A DNA stretch of 64,000 nt from Bin55 sp964572845 (GCA_964572845.1 CAZNFX010000001.1:62001-126000); one strand, 5' to 3'. Positions 1 through 10,279 are shown, numbered from the stretch's first letter. Notes: generated by a model not told the origin, from the letters alone. Translations and numbers: made by a program.

Positions 1-1386
1 CTTGAGCTTGACGTCCAAGTCGCGCAACGCTTCCTTGTCGGATACGGTAACTTGGGCTGAAGGAATACGCGCTATTCTGGCTACCACATGTTCCACATCA
101 GGTGCTCCAATGGTCTTCTTGCGACGCTTACCTGACACTAGCTGTTGCGCGGCACCGGCCTCATCAATTACATCAATCGCCTTGTCAGGAAGGAATCTAT
201 CAGTGATGTAGCGATTCGACAATTCGGCGGCTGCACGTAAGGCTCTATCGGTAAAGCGAAGCTGATAGTGGTCTTCGTACCTGAGCTTGAGACCCTTCAG
301 GATCTTGTAGGTATCTTCTACCGATGGCTCTGTAATATCGATTTTTTGGAATCTCCGCGACAACGCTCTATCTTTGTCGAACACACCACGGTACTCCGCA
401 TAGGTGGTTGAACCCATGCACCGAATTTCTCCTGAAGCCAACAATGGCTTCAGCATATTGGAGGCATCCATCACACCGCCAGAGGCAGCACCCGCACCAA
501 TGATCATGTGTATTTCATCGATGAAAAGGATAGTTCCCTCTTTGGATTTCAACTCCTTTAACAGCAGCTTGAAGCGTTTTTCAAAATCGCCCCGATACTT
601 TGTGCCGGCCAGTAGCGACCCCAAGTCAAGTGCAAAGACGCTGCACTCTTTCATTACATCAGGAACATCTTGATCGACGATTCTCTTGGCTAATCCCTCG
701 GCAATGGCCGTCTTTCCTACGCCAGACTCGCCGACAAGCAGCGGATTGTTCTTGCGACGTCGACAGAGAATCTGCAACACCCTATGCAATTCCTCGTCTC
801 TACCTACTAGTGGATCAATCAGACCGGCTTTAGCAGATTCGTTGAGGTTAGTGGCAAACGCCTCGAGCGCGGATGGCTGCTTTTGCTTTTCGCCGCTCTT
901 TTCAGTCGTCTCGGAGGACGGTTCTTCCTCTTCACCTTCCTTGGCGATCTTCGATACACCATGTGCAACGAAATTCACTACGTCGATCCGCTTGATGTTC
1001 TGCTTGCTGAGGAAAAAGAGAGCTTGTGACTCAGACTCATTGAAAATGGCGATCAATACGTCCTTTGCACTGACTTTTTTGGGGTGCTGAGTTGATTGCA
1101 CGTGGAATACAGCCCGTTGGACAACTCGCTGAAATCCCGTGGACTGGTCTACGTTGTTGTTCTTCTGTTTGCCAGGTGGGATTACCGGCATGAACTTTCT
1201 GAGGTACGACTCCAAGTCCTGTCGCAACAGGTCGATATCAGCCGCAACGTTCTCCAATACCTCACGGGACTCTTCGTTGTCGAGCAAAGCTAGAAGCAGG
1301 TGTTCGACGGTAACGAACTCATGGCGGTTCGACCTCGCATGGTTCATCGCCTTCTCAACTGTGTATATGAGATCCTGAGTAAACAT
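1..1386 (-). CDS. clpA: ATP-dependent Clp protease ATP-binding subunit ClpA (N-terminal 462 codons; rest lies outside the window)
   Basis: ClpA is the AAA+ unfoldase that feeds substrates to the ClpP protease in the cytoplasm. The frame is open from an ATG at 1386 to the window edge. Translation starts MFTQDLIYTVEKAMNHARSN, a typical Clp N-domain, with the second N-domain repeat around residues 85-125 (motif KDVLIAIFNESESQALFF). An acidic linker follows, then the first AAA+ module with its Walker A motif (GESGVGKT) near residues 220-227. The gene starts 4 nt after the clpS stop, so the two form the usual clpS-clpA operon, in which ClpS steers N-degron substrates to ClpA. Only the first of the two AAA+ modules is largely present here because the window ends. 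The identification is firm. Confidence 0.95.
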   Translation of the reverse strand, partial: MFTQDLIYTVEKAMNHARSNRHEFVTVEHLLLALLDNEESREVLENVAADIDLLRQDLESYLRKFMPVIPPGKQKNNNVDQSTGFQRVVQRAVFHVQSTQHPKKVSAKDVLIAIFNESESQALFFLSKQNIKRIDVVNFVAHGVSKIAKEGEEEEPSSETTEKSGEKQKQPSALEAFATNLNESAKAGLIDPLVGRDEELHRVLQILCRRRKNNPLLVGESGVGKTAIAEGLAKRIVDQDVPDVMKECSVFALDLGSLLAGTKYRGDFEKRFKLLLKELKSKEGTILFIDEIHMIIGAGAASGGVMDASNMLKPLLASGEIRCMGSTTYAEYRGVFDKDRALSRRFQKIDITEPSVEDTYKILKGLKLRYEDHYQLRFTDRALRAAAELSNRYITDRFLPDKAIDVIDEAGAAQQLVSGKRRKKTIGAPDVEHVVARIARIPSAQVTVSDKEALRDLDVKLK

Positions 1387-1390
1387 CGCT

Positions 1391-1729
1391 TTAATCCGTC
1401 ATTTCAATAGTCGATAGTAATGGATAGTTCTGGCTCTGCGAATAACTGTTGACCTGGTCGCACTTGGTCTCAGCTATGTCTCGCGGGTATATCCCTACTA
1501 CTGATTGTCCCGTAGTGTGAATCGTCATCATGATTCGATAGGCCTTGTCAAACTCCATAGAGAAGAATTCCATGAGCACGTGCACGACGAACTCCATCGG
1601 TGTGTAGTCGTCATTGAACATGACGACTTTGTACATCGGAGGAGGCTTAGTCTTTGCGACAGAGCGCTCGAGAACAACCACGTCATCGGCGTCATGGCTC
1701 ACGTCATCGATAGGATCGTCGTCGATCAA
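1391..1729 (-). CDS. clpS: ClpS, adaptor of the ClpAP protease
   Basis: This 112-residue protein has the ClpS core: PPPMYKVVMFNDDYTPMEFV at about residues 29-48, then an HVLMEFF helix and IHTTG. The family binds N-terminal degron residues and delivers such proteins to ClpA. The start used is a TTG at 1729, because the frame is closed by a stop about ten codons upstream and no ATG lies between. An AGGAG sequence sits 11 nt before the TTG. The acidic, flexible N-terminus (IDDDPIDDVSHDADD) is typical of the family. It lies directly upstream of clpA in one operon. Confidence 0.95.
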   Translation of the reverse strand: MIDDDPIDDVSHDADDVVVLERSVAKTKPPPMYKVVMFNDDYTPMEFVVHVLMEFFSMEFDKAYRIMMTIHTTGQSVVGIYPRDIAETKCDQVNSYSQSQNYPLLSTIEMTD

Positions 1730-1806
1730 TTCGAGTTTTTCTCCTCTAACCTCATGTTAGGCGATTGAGTCATTGTCATAAATTTAACAGATTTTGCTTA
1801 GGGTTC

Positions 1807-2044
1807 TTAAACGTGCAGCACGAGGATATCCCCACAAGCTAGTCTGTGCACAACCGTTTGCCAGTAGGAGTGTTTACGAACCTGCTGCAATTGGGTGAAG
1901 AAGAGCACTTGTTATTCGTGCTCCTTGAAGATCGCGATCAGTAAGTCCTTGACGCCGACAGTCTTTTGGTGTTGGCTGGAAAATCGAAGGTGAAACGTGA
2001 ATGAATTGACCCGAATTCTCCAGGTCTCAACACCGATGCCGTGC
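1807..2044 (-). pseudogene. Remnant of a second clpA-like N-domain
   Basis: Read on the minus strand, one frame gives SSQHQKTVGVKDLLIAIFKE, then H-E, an in-frame TAA (1912-1914), and QVLFFTQLQQVRKHSYWQTV, ending at another TAA (1807-1809). This lines up with the intact neighbour, where the same stretch reads STQHPKKVSAKDVLIAIFNE, S-E-S, QALFFLSKQ. The stop stands exactly where the intact gene has a TCA serine codon, so TCA to TAA is the likely change. Similarity continues weakly upstream (TWRIRVNSFTFHL against TGFQRVVQRAVFHV) until a TAG closes the frame near 2045. No start codon or ribosome site is recognisable. It is best read as a decayed partial duplication of clpA or of a related Clp ATPase gene. 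Confidence 0.7.
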
Positions 2045-2149
2045 AGCTAATGGTTGGATATGTGCAACCACCCTGTCGCGGTAGTGTCCAGCCTAACCTA
2101 ACAATGTGGTTTGGTACCTGTTAAAGGGAAGTGCTTTTTCGTCGAGAAA

Positions 2150-3406
<1,257 letters not shown>

Positions 3407-3484
3407 AGCGGCGGGCTACCCTAAAAAAGTGCGGATTATAGCGACCAGCAATGAAGGGATGTCTGTCGCAAGTCCCTATTTTGG

Positions 3485-3943
3485 CTAAATTTCCTTCCAC
3501 CGCCGGTTGCGCACTTCGTCGTTGGATGTCGACTCAATCCACTCGACAGATGACCGGCGAATCTCCTTTTTCCAGAACATCGCTTCGGTCTTCAAGAAAT
3601 CCATAATGCACTCGCAGGCTGCAAACGCATCTGGCCTATGGGCGGAGCCAACCAGCACAAGGACAATTTGCTCGCTTGCTTTCAATTCGCCGATTCGATG
3701 AATGACTGTAACGTCGAGAAGAGACCAGCGATCTTTCGCTTCCAGCACGATTTTCTCGATGCTTTTCTCAGTCATACCCGGATAGTGTTCTAGGTATAGG
3801 CCCAATACGTCGTCGTCGCGACTCGCATCGCGGACAAGACCTGCAAATGCCACAATAGCTCCCCCATCACCTGACATTCGATCCCTGCACTTGCGCCACT
3901 CTTGCTCAATGCAGAAATCCTCCTGCTGCACCCGAATATCCAT
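3485..3943 (-). CDS. moaE: Molybdopterin synthase catalytic subunit MoaE
   Basis: MoaE is the large subunit of molybdopterin synthase, which inserts two sulfurs into cyclic pyranopterin monophosphate using the thiocarboxylated C-terminus of MoaD. The 152-residue product shows the family's GAIVAFAGLVRD motif, the LYLEHYPGMTEKSI segment, HRIGEL, the SAHRPDAFAACECIMDFLK helix, and the KKE segment with the catalytic lysines (MFWKKEIRR). Its ATG is 6 nt after the moaD stop, in a moaC-moaD-moaE operon read right to left. No moaA or moaB is in the window, so the first pathway step must be encoded elsewhere. Confidence 0.95.
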   Translation of the reverse strand: MDIRVQQEDFCIEQEWRKCRDRMSGDGGAIVAFAGLVRDASRDDDVLGLYLEHYPGMTEKSIEKIVLEAKDRWSLLDVTVIHRIGELKASEQIVLVLVGSAHRPDAFAACECIMDFLKTEAMFWKKEIRRSSVEWIESTSNDEVRNRRWKEI

Positions 3944-3949
3944 GGTGTG

Positions 3950-4204
3950 CTAGCCTCCTGTAATCGGGGGAAAGAATGCAACTTCGTCGCCGTCGCGGAG
4001 TTCAACGGACTCTTCCAGAATCTCCAGATTGACGGCCATGCGCACGCCTTCTTGAGTCAAGACAGGATCGATCGGTCGGTTAAGAGCAACCGACAACGCA
4101 GCAACCAAGCAGTCGGTAGTGCTACCTGTGGGAAGGCAAAGTGTCAGCATCTCAGAATTGAGTTCCTCGCGCAATGACGCAAAGAATAGGATTTTGATTT
4201 CCAT
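3950..4204 (-). CDS. moaD: Molybdopterin synthase sulfur-carrier subunit MoaD
   Basis: This 84-residue ubiquitin-fold protein ends in the diagnostic double glycine (FFPPITGG). The terminal glycine is adenylated and converted to a thiocarboxylate, which donates sulfur in MoaE. The N-terminal strand IKILFFASLREEL and the DGDEVAFFPP turn are also family features. It sits between moaC (3 nt away) and moaE (6 nt away), consistent with translation from one mRNA and stoichiometric assembly with MoaE. Confidence 0.94.
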   Translation of the reverse strand: MEIKILFFASLREELNSEMLTLCLPTGSTTDCLVAALSVALNRPIDPVLTQEGVRMAVNLEILEESVELRDGDEVAFFPPITGG

Positions 4205-4207
4205 GCC

Positions 4208-4687
4208 TTAGCTTGGCTCCGCTTGCCAGCTTCCGGACTTTCCACCAGTCTTGGACATCAATCGAACCTTCCCAATTTGAATGCCTTTCTCCACACCTTT
4301 GCACATGTCATAGATTGTTAGTCCTGCAACGGACACCGCTGTCAATGCCTCCATCTCTACTCCGGTCCGATCCGTTACCTTGCAAGTTGCCTGAATCCTC
4401 AGTGTTTTGGGTGTGATCCTTTCGAACAAGATATCGACTGAAGACAGTGGAAGCGGGTGGCATAGAGGGATAAGATCGCTGGTTTTCTTGGCCGCCTGTA
4501 TGCCAGCAATTCGAGCCACCGACAGCACATCACCCTTAGGCACGTTGCCCTGAAAGACTAAATCCAGCGTGCTCTGCGCCATTTCAACAACCGCCTCGGC
4601 AACTGCTTCGCGGTTCGTTGCTTTCTTGTTAGCAATGTCGACCATGCGGGCATCGCCCGACTTAGATAGGTGAGTGAGCTTAGCCAT
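4208..4687 (-). CDS. moaC: Cyclic pyranopterin monophosphate synthase MoaC
   Basis: MoaC completes formation of cyclic pyranopterin monophosphate, the first intermediate of molybdenum cofactor synthesis. The start chosen is ATG 4687 (MAKLTHLSKSGDARMVDIAN), giving 159 residues, the normal length. The frame stays open about 33 codons further upstream, but that part overlaps the divergent mnmA leader and is unlike the family. Visible motifs are KGDVLSVARIAGIQAAKKTS, LIPLCHPLPLSSVDI, and TGVEMEALTAVSVAGLTIYD-MCK with the conserved catalytic residues. It is the promoter-proximal gene of moaCDE and is divergent from mnmA, sharing about 100 nt of control region. Confidence 0.95.
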   Translation of the reverse strand: MAKLTHLSKSGDARMVDIANKKATNREAVAEAVVEMAQSTLDLVFQGNVPKGDVLSVARIAGIQAAKKTSDLIPLCHPLPLSSVDILFERITPKTLRIQATCKVTDRTGVEMEALTAVSVAGLTIYDMCKGVEKGIQIGKVRLMSKTGGKSGSWQAEPS

Positions 4688-4784
4688 CGTCCTCGATGCT
4701 ACCTTCGTGTCTGAAGCCTCGGGTGTAGTACGAGAATACAATAACAACAATTCATGCCGAACGGGCAGTCGTGAGCACGGGAAC

Positions 4785-5855
4785 ATGGCCTCTGTTGTAG
4801 TTGGACTGTCTGGCGGAGTGGATTCGGCTGTTGCTGCCCTGTTACTTCAACAAGAGGGACATCAAGTGTCGGGCTTGTTCATGAAGAACTGGGATGAAGA
4901 CGATGGTACTGACTATTGCACAGCCACAGAAGACTTTGCCGATGCCCAGAGAATCGCGGACCGGCTCGGCATCGAGCTCGATTCGATCAACTTTGCGGCC
5001 GAATATTGGGAGCGCGTCTTTGCCGAGTTTCTGCGCGAATACGAGGCTGGAAACACTCCCAATCCCGATGTTCTATGCAATAGAGAAATAAAGTTTGGAC
5101 TGTTCCTGGACTACGTGGAACAGCTTGGCAGCGACACCATAGCTACCGGACACTACGCTCGAGGGGTAGGTAGAGACAAAACTTTTGCACTATTTCGCGC
5201 GGCGGACTTATCGAAAGATCAGACTTACTTCCTCAGTGGAGTACCACGAGAACGACTTGGACGTTGTTTGTTTCCTTTGGCTAGCCACACGAAGGTACGA
5301 ATTCGTCAAATCGCGAAGTGCAATGGACTGCATGTTTCAGAAAAGAAAGACAGCACCGGCATTTGCTTTATTGGAGAAAGACGATTCGATGAGCTGCTTG
5401 AGAGATACATTCGACACAAGCCGGGCGAAATCGTAGACACGCGAGGCCGAATATTGGGTGAGCACATAGGACTTGCGTACTATACGTTTGGCCAGAGGAG
5501 AGGATTGGCAATCGGCGGCAAGCAGGACGCACTCGAATCTCCATGGTATGTAATGGAAAAGCTTGAGGACTCAAATCGACTCGTTGTGACCCAAGATCAC
5601 AGTGAACTGCTGAACGACGAGCTTGAGGCTACTGATGCAAACTGGCTCATAGATGAACCTGCTCAGTATGCAACGTGCCAGGCCATGATTCGATACAGGC
5701 AACCACCTGCGCCCTGCGAGTTCAAGCTGGCGAACGGACTGGTTCGTGTCAAATTCGAAAAACCCCAACGAGCAGCAACACCTGGTCAATTTGTTGTGTT
5801 CTATCACGGCGACCAATGTCTAGGAGGTGCGCGTATAAGTCGCGTGCTCAGATAG
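4785..5855 (+). CDS. mnmA: tRNA-specific 2-thiouridylase MnmA
   Basis: MnmA puts sulfur on U34 of the Lys, Glu and Gln tRNAs, taking it from a cysteine-desulfurase relay. The N-terminus has the PP-loop pyrophosphatase motif GLSGGVDSAVAALLL. The two catalytic cysteines are in NPDVLCNREIKFG and STGICFIGERRF. The start at ATG 4785 gives 356 residues, close to the E. coli protein. A longer in-frame reading from 4674 adds unrelated residues antisense to moaC and is rejected. The stop codon abuts the purB ATG with no gap, so the two are probably co-translated. Confidence 0.95.
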   Translation: MASVVVGLSGGVDSAVAALLLQQEGHQVSGLFMKNWDEDDGTDYCTATEDFADAQRIADRLGIELDSINFAAEYWERVFAEFLREYEAGNTPNPDVLCNREIKFGLFLDYVEQLGSDTIATGHYARGVGRDKTFALFRAADLSKDQTYFLSGVPRERLGRCLFPLASHTKVRIRQIAKCNGLHVSEKKDSTGICFIGERRFDELLERYIRHKPGEIVDTRGRILGEHIGLAYYTFGQRRGLAIGGKQDALESPWYVMEKLEDSNRLVVTQDHSELLNDELEATDANWLIDEPAQYATCQAMIRYRQPPAPCEFKLANGLVRVKFEKPQRAATPGQFVVFYHGDQCLGGARISRVLR

Positions 5856-7265
5856 ATGGTTTCTACGACGAATCTTCCCTACGATCCCCTGACTGCGGTA
5901 GGGCCTCTTGACGGCCGCTACCGAAAGCAAGCACAGGAGTTGGCTTATTTCACTAGCGAGTATGCACTCATAAAGTACCGGTTGACCGTCGAGGTCGAGT
6001 GGTATCTCTTCCTCAACCAAAGCAATCAGATTCCAAACTTTCCCGCTCTCGGCGGTGATCAATTAGACCAATGCCGCGACATTTGGCGCGGCTTCGACTT
6101 GGAAAGCGCCCGCAAGGTTCGTGACATTGAATCCAAAACCAATCACGATGTAAAAGCCGTGGAGTATTACTTTCGCCAGAGATTGGACGATATCGGTCTC
6201 GGATCGACTTCCGAATTGGTGCATTTTGGATGTACTTCGGAGGACATCAATAATCTAGCCTACGGGCTCATGATTCGAGACCTACGTGAGTCCGTCCTCT
6301 TGCCTGCTTTGGGCAATTTAGTTGACGAAATAGTGAATCTAGCGACGCCGCTTGTGGGGGTTCCAATGCTTGCACGGACTCACGGACAGGCTGCTTCCCC
6401 CACAACAGTGGGCAAAGAACTTGCCGTTTTCGCGGCAAGACTGAACGAGTGGGGCAACAAGCTCAAGGATGAGGTCGTGTATGGCAAGATGAATGGGGCA
6501 GTGGGCAACTACAACGCCCACATTGCTGCCTGCCCCAATGTCGATTGGCTCACCATGGGCCGAACATTTGTTCAATTGCTAGGTCTCGAACCTCAAGATT
6601 GCACGACACAAATTGAACCGCACGACTACATTGCAAGAGTGCTCAACCTGACCAAAGGGTGCAATGTTGTACTGCTTGATTTTGTCCGCGACATTTGGGC
6701 TTATATTTCGCTCGGCTACTTTCGACAAAAACCGGTTGCCGAGGAGGTTGGAAGTTCAACCATGCCACATAAGGTCAATCCAATCGACTTCGAAAATGCC
6801 GAGGGTAATCTTGGCGTCGCCAATGCACTGCTGACCCATCTTGCGGAGAAGCTTCCCATCTCAAGATGGCAACGAGACCTATCGGATTCCACAGCACTGA
6901 GGAATCTGGGGGTCGCGTTCGGTCACTCCGTCCACGCCTACCAAAGCTCTATTCGCGGACTAAGAAAGCTGGAACTGAACAATCCAAGAGTAAGTGAGGA
7001 CTTGTCAAATGCCTGGGAAGTCCTAACTGAGGCAATCCAATCTGTCATGCGGATCGAAGGAGTTCGAGATGCATACGACAGCGTCAAGATGCTCACACGA
7101 GGTGTGCAGCTCAACCGGGAACGTTACCTTGAACTGCTGGAAAAGCTCAACCTGACCTCTGCAGCAAAGATCCAGTTGAGCCGACTGACTCCCGAGAATT
7201 ACGTAGGGCTTGCAGAGGAAATTGCCTTGAACGCGCTAGACAAGATCAAGGCATCACGCCAGTAG
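5856..7265 (+). CDS. purB: Adenylosuccinate lyase
   Basis: PurB acts twice in purine synthesis, cleaving SAICAR and adenylosuccinate with release of fumarate. The 469-residue sequence begins with the PLDGRYR motif and contains KTNHDVKAVEYYFR, the HFGCTSEDINNLAYGLM segment, ARTHGQAASPTTVGKELAVF with the catalytic histidine, and the fumarase-superfamily signature GSSTMPHKVNPIDFENAEGN. It starts immediately after the mnmA stop, an mnmA-purB pairing known from several gammaproteobacteria. A GTG-initiated acetyltransferase gene follows 20 nt later. Confidence 0.96.
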   Translation: MVSTTNLPYDPLTAVGPLDGRYRKQAQELAYFTSEYALIKYRLTVEVEWYLFLNQSNQIPNFPALGGDQLDQCRDIWRGFDLESARKVRDIESKTNHDVKAVEYYFRQRLDDIGLGSTSELVHFGCTSEDINNLAYGLMIRDLRESVLLPALGNLVDEIVNLATPLVGVPMLARTHGQAASPTTVGKELAVFAARLNEWGNKLKDEVVYGKMNGAVGNYNAHIAACPNVDWLTMGRTFVQLLGLEPQDCTTQIEPHDYIARVLNLTKGCNVVLLDFVRDIWAYISLGYFRQKPVAEEVGSSTMPHKVNPIDFENAEGNLGVANALLTHLAEKLPISRWQRDLSDSTALRNLGVAFGHSVHAYQSSIRGLRKLELNNPRVSEDLSNAWEVLTEAIQSVMRIEGVRDAYDSVKMLTRGVQLNRERYLELLEKLNLTSAAKIQLSRLTPENYVGLAEEIALNALDKIKASRQ

Positions 7266-7285
7266 GCAACCTCTCAACATTTGCA

Positions 7286-7708
7286 GTGCACATTCGCGAA
7301 GTAGCTTGGAACAGTTGTGTCAACACACTGATCGCAATACGGACTGAGGTGTTCGTAAACGAACAAGGAGTGCCAAGACACCTTGAGATCGACGGCCTCG
7401 ATCAGGCCTCCTACCACTTTCTTGCAACAACCTCCGGAGGAAAGCATGTAGGCACCGCCCGTCTATTGCAGACTGGGCAAATTGGGCGAATGGCCGTATT
7501 GAAAACCTACCGAGGATCTGGCATTGGTCGCCAGCTTCTCGAATGCGCCGTAGCCAAAGCGCTAGAGCTCAAATTTTCGGAGATCTTCCTGCATGCACAG
7601 ACGCACGCAATCGACTTCTATGCAAGAAACGGTTTCGAAGCGTATGGAAGGGAATTCGACGATGCCGGAATCCCCCATCGATCAATGCGATATGTTCGGC
7701 GTTCGTAA
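7286..7708 (+). CDS. GNAT-family N-acetyltransferase (YjcF/ElaA type)
   Basis: This 140-residue protein has the Gcn5-related acetyltransferase fold. Near the N-terminus are VFVNEQGVP and the EIDGLDQASYHFLA strand. The acetyl-CoA pyrophosphate loop RMAVLKTYRGSGIGRQLLE lies in the middle, and the HAQTHAIDFYARNGFEAYG segment typical of ElaA/YjcF-like members is near the end. The substrate cannot be told from sequence. It begins with GTG at 7286, 20 nt after purB, and is probably the last gene of the mnmA-purB transcript. Confidence 0.85.
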   Translation: MHIREVAWNSCVNTLIAIRTEVFVNEQGVPRHLEIDGLDQASYHFLATTSGGKHVGTARLLQTGQIGRMAVLKTYRGSGIGRQLLECAVAKALELKFSEIFLHAQTHAIDFYARNGFEAYGREFDDAGIPHRSMRYVRRS

Positions 7709-7799
7709 TGGACTCAGCGCACGATTAGTGCCGAATCGTGCCGACAAACGCCACCACCGTGCCAATACAATCAGCAACTTTTGAAACAGGAGAAAGCAC

Positions 7800-9104
7800 T
7801 TGGCTCTTCACTATGTACCTCGTAAACCACGATCCGAACAAGTCGCGGAACTGCAGCAGGAATGGGAATCGCACTCGCGATGGAAAAACGTAAAGCGCGG
7901 ATACACCGCAGAGGATGTAGTTCGCCTTCGCGGAACTATTCCACATCGAAGCATGCTGGCTGCTCATGGAGCTGACAAGCTATGGTCTTTGCTTGAAGAA
8001 GAGCCATTTATCAATGCGCTTGGTGCACTAACCGGCGGCCAAGCGGTACAGCAGGTCAAAGCTGGCATAAAGGCCATTTACCTGTCGGGTTGGCAGGTGG
8101 CGGCAGACAATAACACCTCGGAAACAATGTATCCCGACCAATCTCTGTACGCCGTCAATTCGGTGCCTTCAGTGGTGAACCGTATCAACAATGCGTTCCG
8201 ACGAGCAGACGAAATTCAATGGGCCAAGGGAATTGACGACGGCACGGACTACTACGCGCCCATAGTCGCTGATGCGGAGGCTGGTTTCGGTGGCATTCTC
8301 AACGCCTTCGAATTAATGAAGTCAATGATCGCTGCCGGGGCTGCTGGAGTTCACTTCGAGGACCAACTTGCTTCAGTCAAGAAATGCGGACACATGGGCG
8401 GCAAGGTTCTCGTTCCGACTGCCGAAGCGGTTCAGAAACTGATCGCGGCGCGCTTAGCCGCGGATGTCTGTGATGTACCTACGCTACTCATGGCACGCAC
8501 AGACGCCAACGCAGCGGCCATGGTTACTAGCGATGTGGACGAACATGATCGTCCTTTCTTGACCGGTGAACGAACTTCAGAAGGTTTCTATTGTTCCCGT
8601 GCTGGATTGGAACAGGCAATAGCACGCTCACTGGCATATGCGCCCTACGCCGATCTCATCTGGTGCGAAACCGCTGTGCCCTCTTTGGAAGAAGCACGGG
8701 ATTTCGCTGAGGCCATTCACCGCGTCTACCCTGACCAAATGCTTGCCTACAACTGCTCGCCAAGCTTCAATTGGCGTTCAAATCTCGACGATTCCACCAT
8801 CGCCAAATTTCAGCGGGAACTGGCAGCCATGGGCTACAAGTTCCAATTCATCACGTTGGCGGGAATTCACAGCATGTGGTACAGCATGTTTCAATTGGCC
8901 AAGGACTACGTCGACACGCAAATGACCGCATACGTAGAGCTTCAAGAACAGGAATTTGCTGCAAGCAAACGTGGCTACTCGTTTGTTAGTCATCAGCAAG
9001 AAGTGGGAACCGGTTACTTCGACGAGGTGGCCAACGTGATCCAGGCAGGAGAGTCGTCGATCACAGCGCTTACCGGATCGACGGAAGAGGCGCAATTCGA
9101 GTAA
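7800..9104 (+). CDS. aceA: Isocitrate lyase
   Basis: Isocitrate lyase splits isocitrate into glyoxylate and succinate, the first step of the glyoxylate shunt. The 434-residue protein shows GWQVAADNN, the metal-binding DAEAGFGG, the active-site motif KKCGHMGGK with the catalytic cysteine, and NCSPSFNW near the C-terminus. The start is a TTG at 7800, preceded by AGGAG at 7 nt, with no better ATG. KKCGH distinguishes it from the methylisocitrate lyase at 12.9-13.8 kb, which has KRCGH. Malate synthase is not in the window. Confidence 0.96.
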   Translation: MALHYVPRKPRSEQVAELQQEWESHSRWKNVKRGYTAEDVVRLRGTIPHRSMLAAHGADKLWSLLEEEPFINALGALTGGQAVQQVKAGIKAIYLSGWQVAADNNTSETMYPDQSLYAVNSVPSVVNRINNAFRRADEIQWAKGIDDGTDYYAPIVADAEAGFGGILNAFELMKSMIAAGAAGVHFEDQLASVKKCGHMGGKVLVPTAEAVQKLIAARLAADVCDVPTLLMARTDANAAAMVTSDVDEHDRPFLTGERTSEGFYCSRAGLEQAIARSLAYAPYADLIWCETAVPSLEEARDFAEAIHRVYPDQMLAYNCSPSFNWRSNLDDSTIAKFQRELAAMGYKFQFITLAGIHSMWYSMFQLAKDYVDTQMTAYVELQEQEFAASKRGYSFVSHQQEVGTGYFDEVANVIQAGESSITALTGSTEEAQFE

Positions 9105-9183
9105 TTCCTTCGCAGGCTATAACGCCATAGAATGCAAAGCACTACAAACTGAAACGTTGGAATACTGAATCCGAGGCCCAACC

Positions 9184-10275
9184 ATGCCCACACCTGCAGA
9201 AGTCGTTGTGTTGCCAACCCAGGAAGGTCCATTGCTGATTCGCGAAATCGACTTGCCCGATCCTGGACCGACGCAGGTGGTTGTGCAACAGTTCGCGTCC
9301 GGCATATGCCATTCTCAACTACACCAGATGAATTCGCCACGCGCCGCGCCTACGCTCCTGGGGCACGAGTCAACCGGTGTGGTTATCCAGAAGGGTACGG
9401 ATGTGACTCACGTCGACGAGGGAGACGAGGTTCTCGTTACTTGGGTCCCGAGAGACGCCGCCCATGTATCCACGAGACCAACTGCGGCGTCACTTGAAAT
9501 CGAGGGACGAACGGCAGTCTCTCAAAATGTCTTTACTTGGGCTACACACACTATTGCCGATCAGCAGTTCGTCGTAAAAACCGATCCGCTCGAAGACAAG
9601 CACTCAACCGCCATCATCGGCTGTGCCGTAATGACTGGGTCGGGTGCAGTGATCAACACTGTGGATGTTCAAGCGGGCAACTCCGTTGCAGTTTTCGGTG
9701 TCGGCGGAGTCGGACTGTCGGCAATCATCGCGGCACGTATACGAGGCGCAAATCCAATCATTGCCATAGACCTTGAGGAGGAAAAGCTGACCTTTGCAAA
9801 ACAATTTGGGGCTACCCATGGAATCAACGCCTCAAAAGTTGACCCTGTACGAGCAATCCATGAAATGACCGTGAACGCAAACGAACTGAACATCGCAGGA
9901 CGTCCCGTCAGCGGCGTGGACTATGCGTTTGACTGCATCGGTCTCAAGACAACCATGGAGCAAATAGTGCCTTCTGTGAGAACCGGACACTTCGGCGCAC
10001 GCCAAGGTGGAACTGCAGTTCTAGTGGGAGTTCCACACACAACAGTAGAACTTGGAGCCTCAGAAATTCTTGGCACGGAAAAGCAATTTCGCGGATCGAT
10101 TGGCGGTTCGTGTTCGCCAGACCGTGACTTCCCCGTGTTCTTGGAATGGCATCGCAACGGAGATTTGAACCTTGAAGGCTTGGTCACCAAGACCTATTCA
10201 CTTCACGAGATTAACGAAGCAACTTCAGCGTTAGCAGATGGACAGATCGCAGGAAGGTCCATTATCAGGTTCTAG
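9184..10275 (+). CDS. Zinc-type (MDR superfamily) alcohol dehydrogenase-like protein
   Basis: This 363-residue medium-chain dehydrogenase has the catalytic-zinc ligand pattern: a cysteine in SGICHSQLH, histidine-glutamate in LLGHESTGVV, and a cysteine in IIGCAVMTGSG. The Rossmann motif VAVFGVGGVGLSAIIAA is followed by an acidic residue (AIDLEEEK), suggesting NAD preference. The layout resembles the class III ADH group. The four-cysteine structural-zinc lobe that normally follows the GDEV strand is missing; that stretch reads TWVPRDAAHVSTRPTAASLE. It lies 79 nt after aceA on the same strand and is convergent with prpD. The substrate is unknown. Confidence 0.8.
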   Translation: MPTPAEVVVLPTQEGPLLIREIDLPDPGPTQVVVQQFASGICHSQLHQMNSPRAAPTLLGHESTGVVIQKGTDVTHVDEGDEVLVTWVPRDAAHVSTRPTAASLEIEGRTAVSQNVFTWATHTIADQQFVVKTDPLEDKHSTAIIGCAVMTGSGAVINTVDVQAGNSVAVFGVGGVGLSAIIAARIRGANPIIAIDLEEEKLTFAKQFGATHGINASKVDPVRAIHEMTVNANELNIAGRPVSGVDYAFDCIGLKTTMEQIVPSVRTGHFGARQGGTAVLVGVPHTTVELGASEILGTEKQFRGSIGGSCSPDRDFPVFLEWHRNGDLNLEGLVTKTYSLHEINEATSALADGQIAGRSIIRF

Positions 10276-10279
10276 AGAT

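Noticed and set aside
4674..4784. 37-residue N-terminal extension of MnmA
   Set aside because: The extension is antisense to moaC, unlike the family, and the ATG at 4785 begins directly before the PP-loop as usual.
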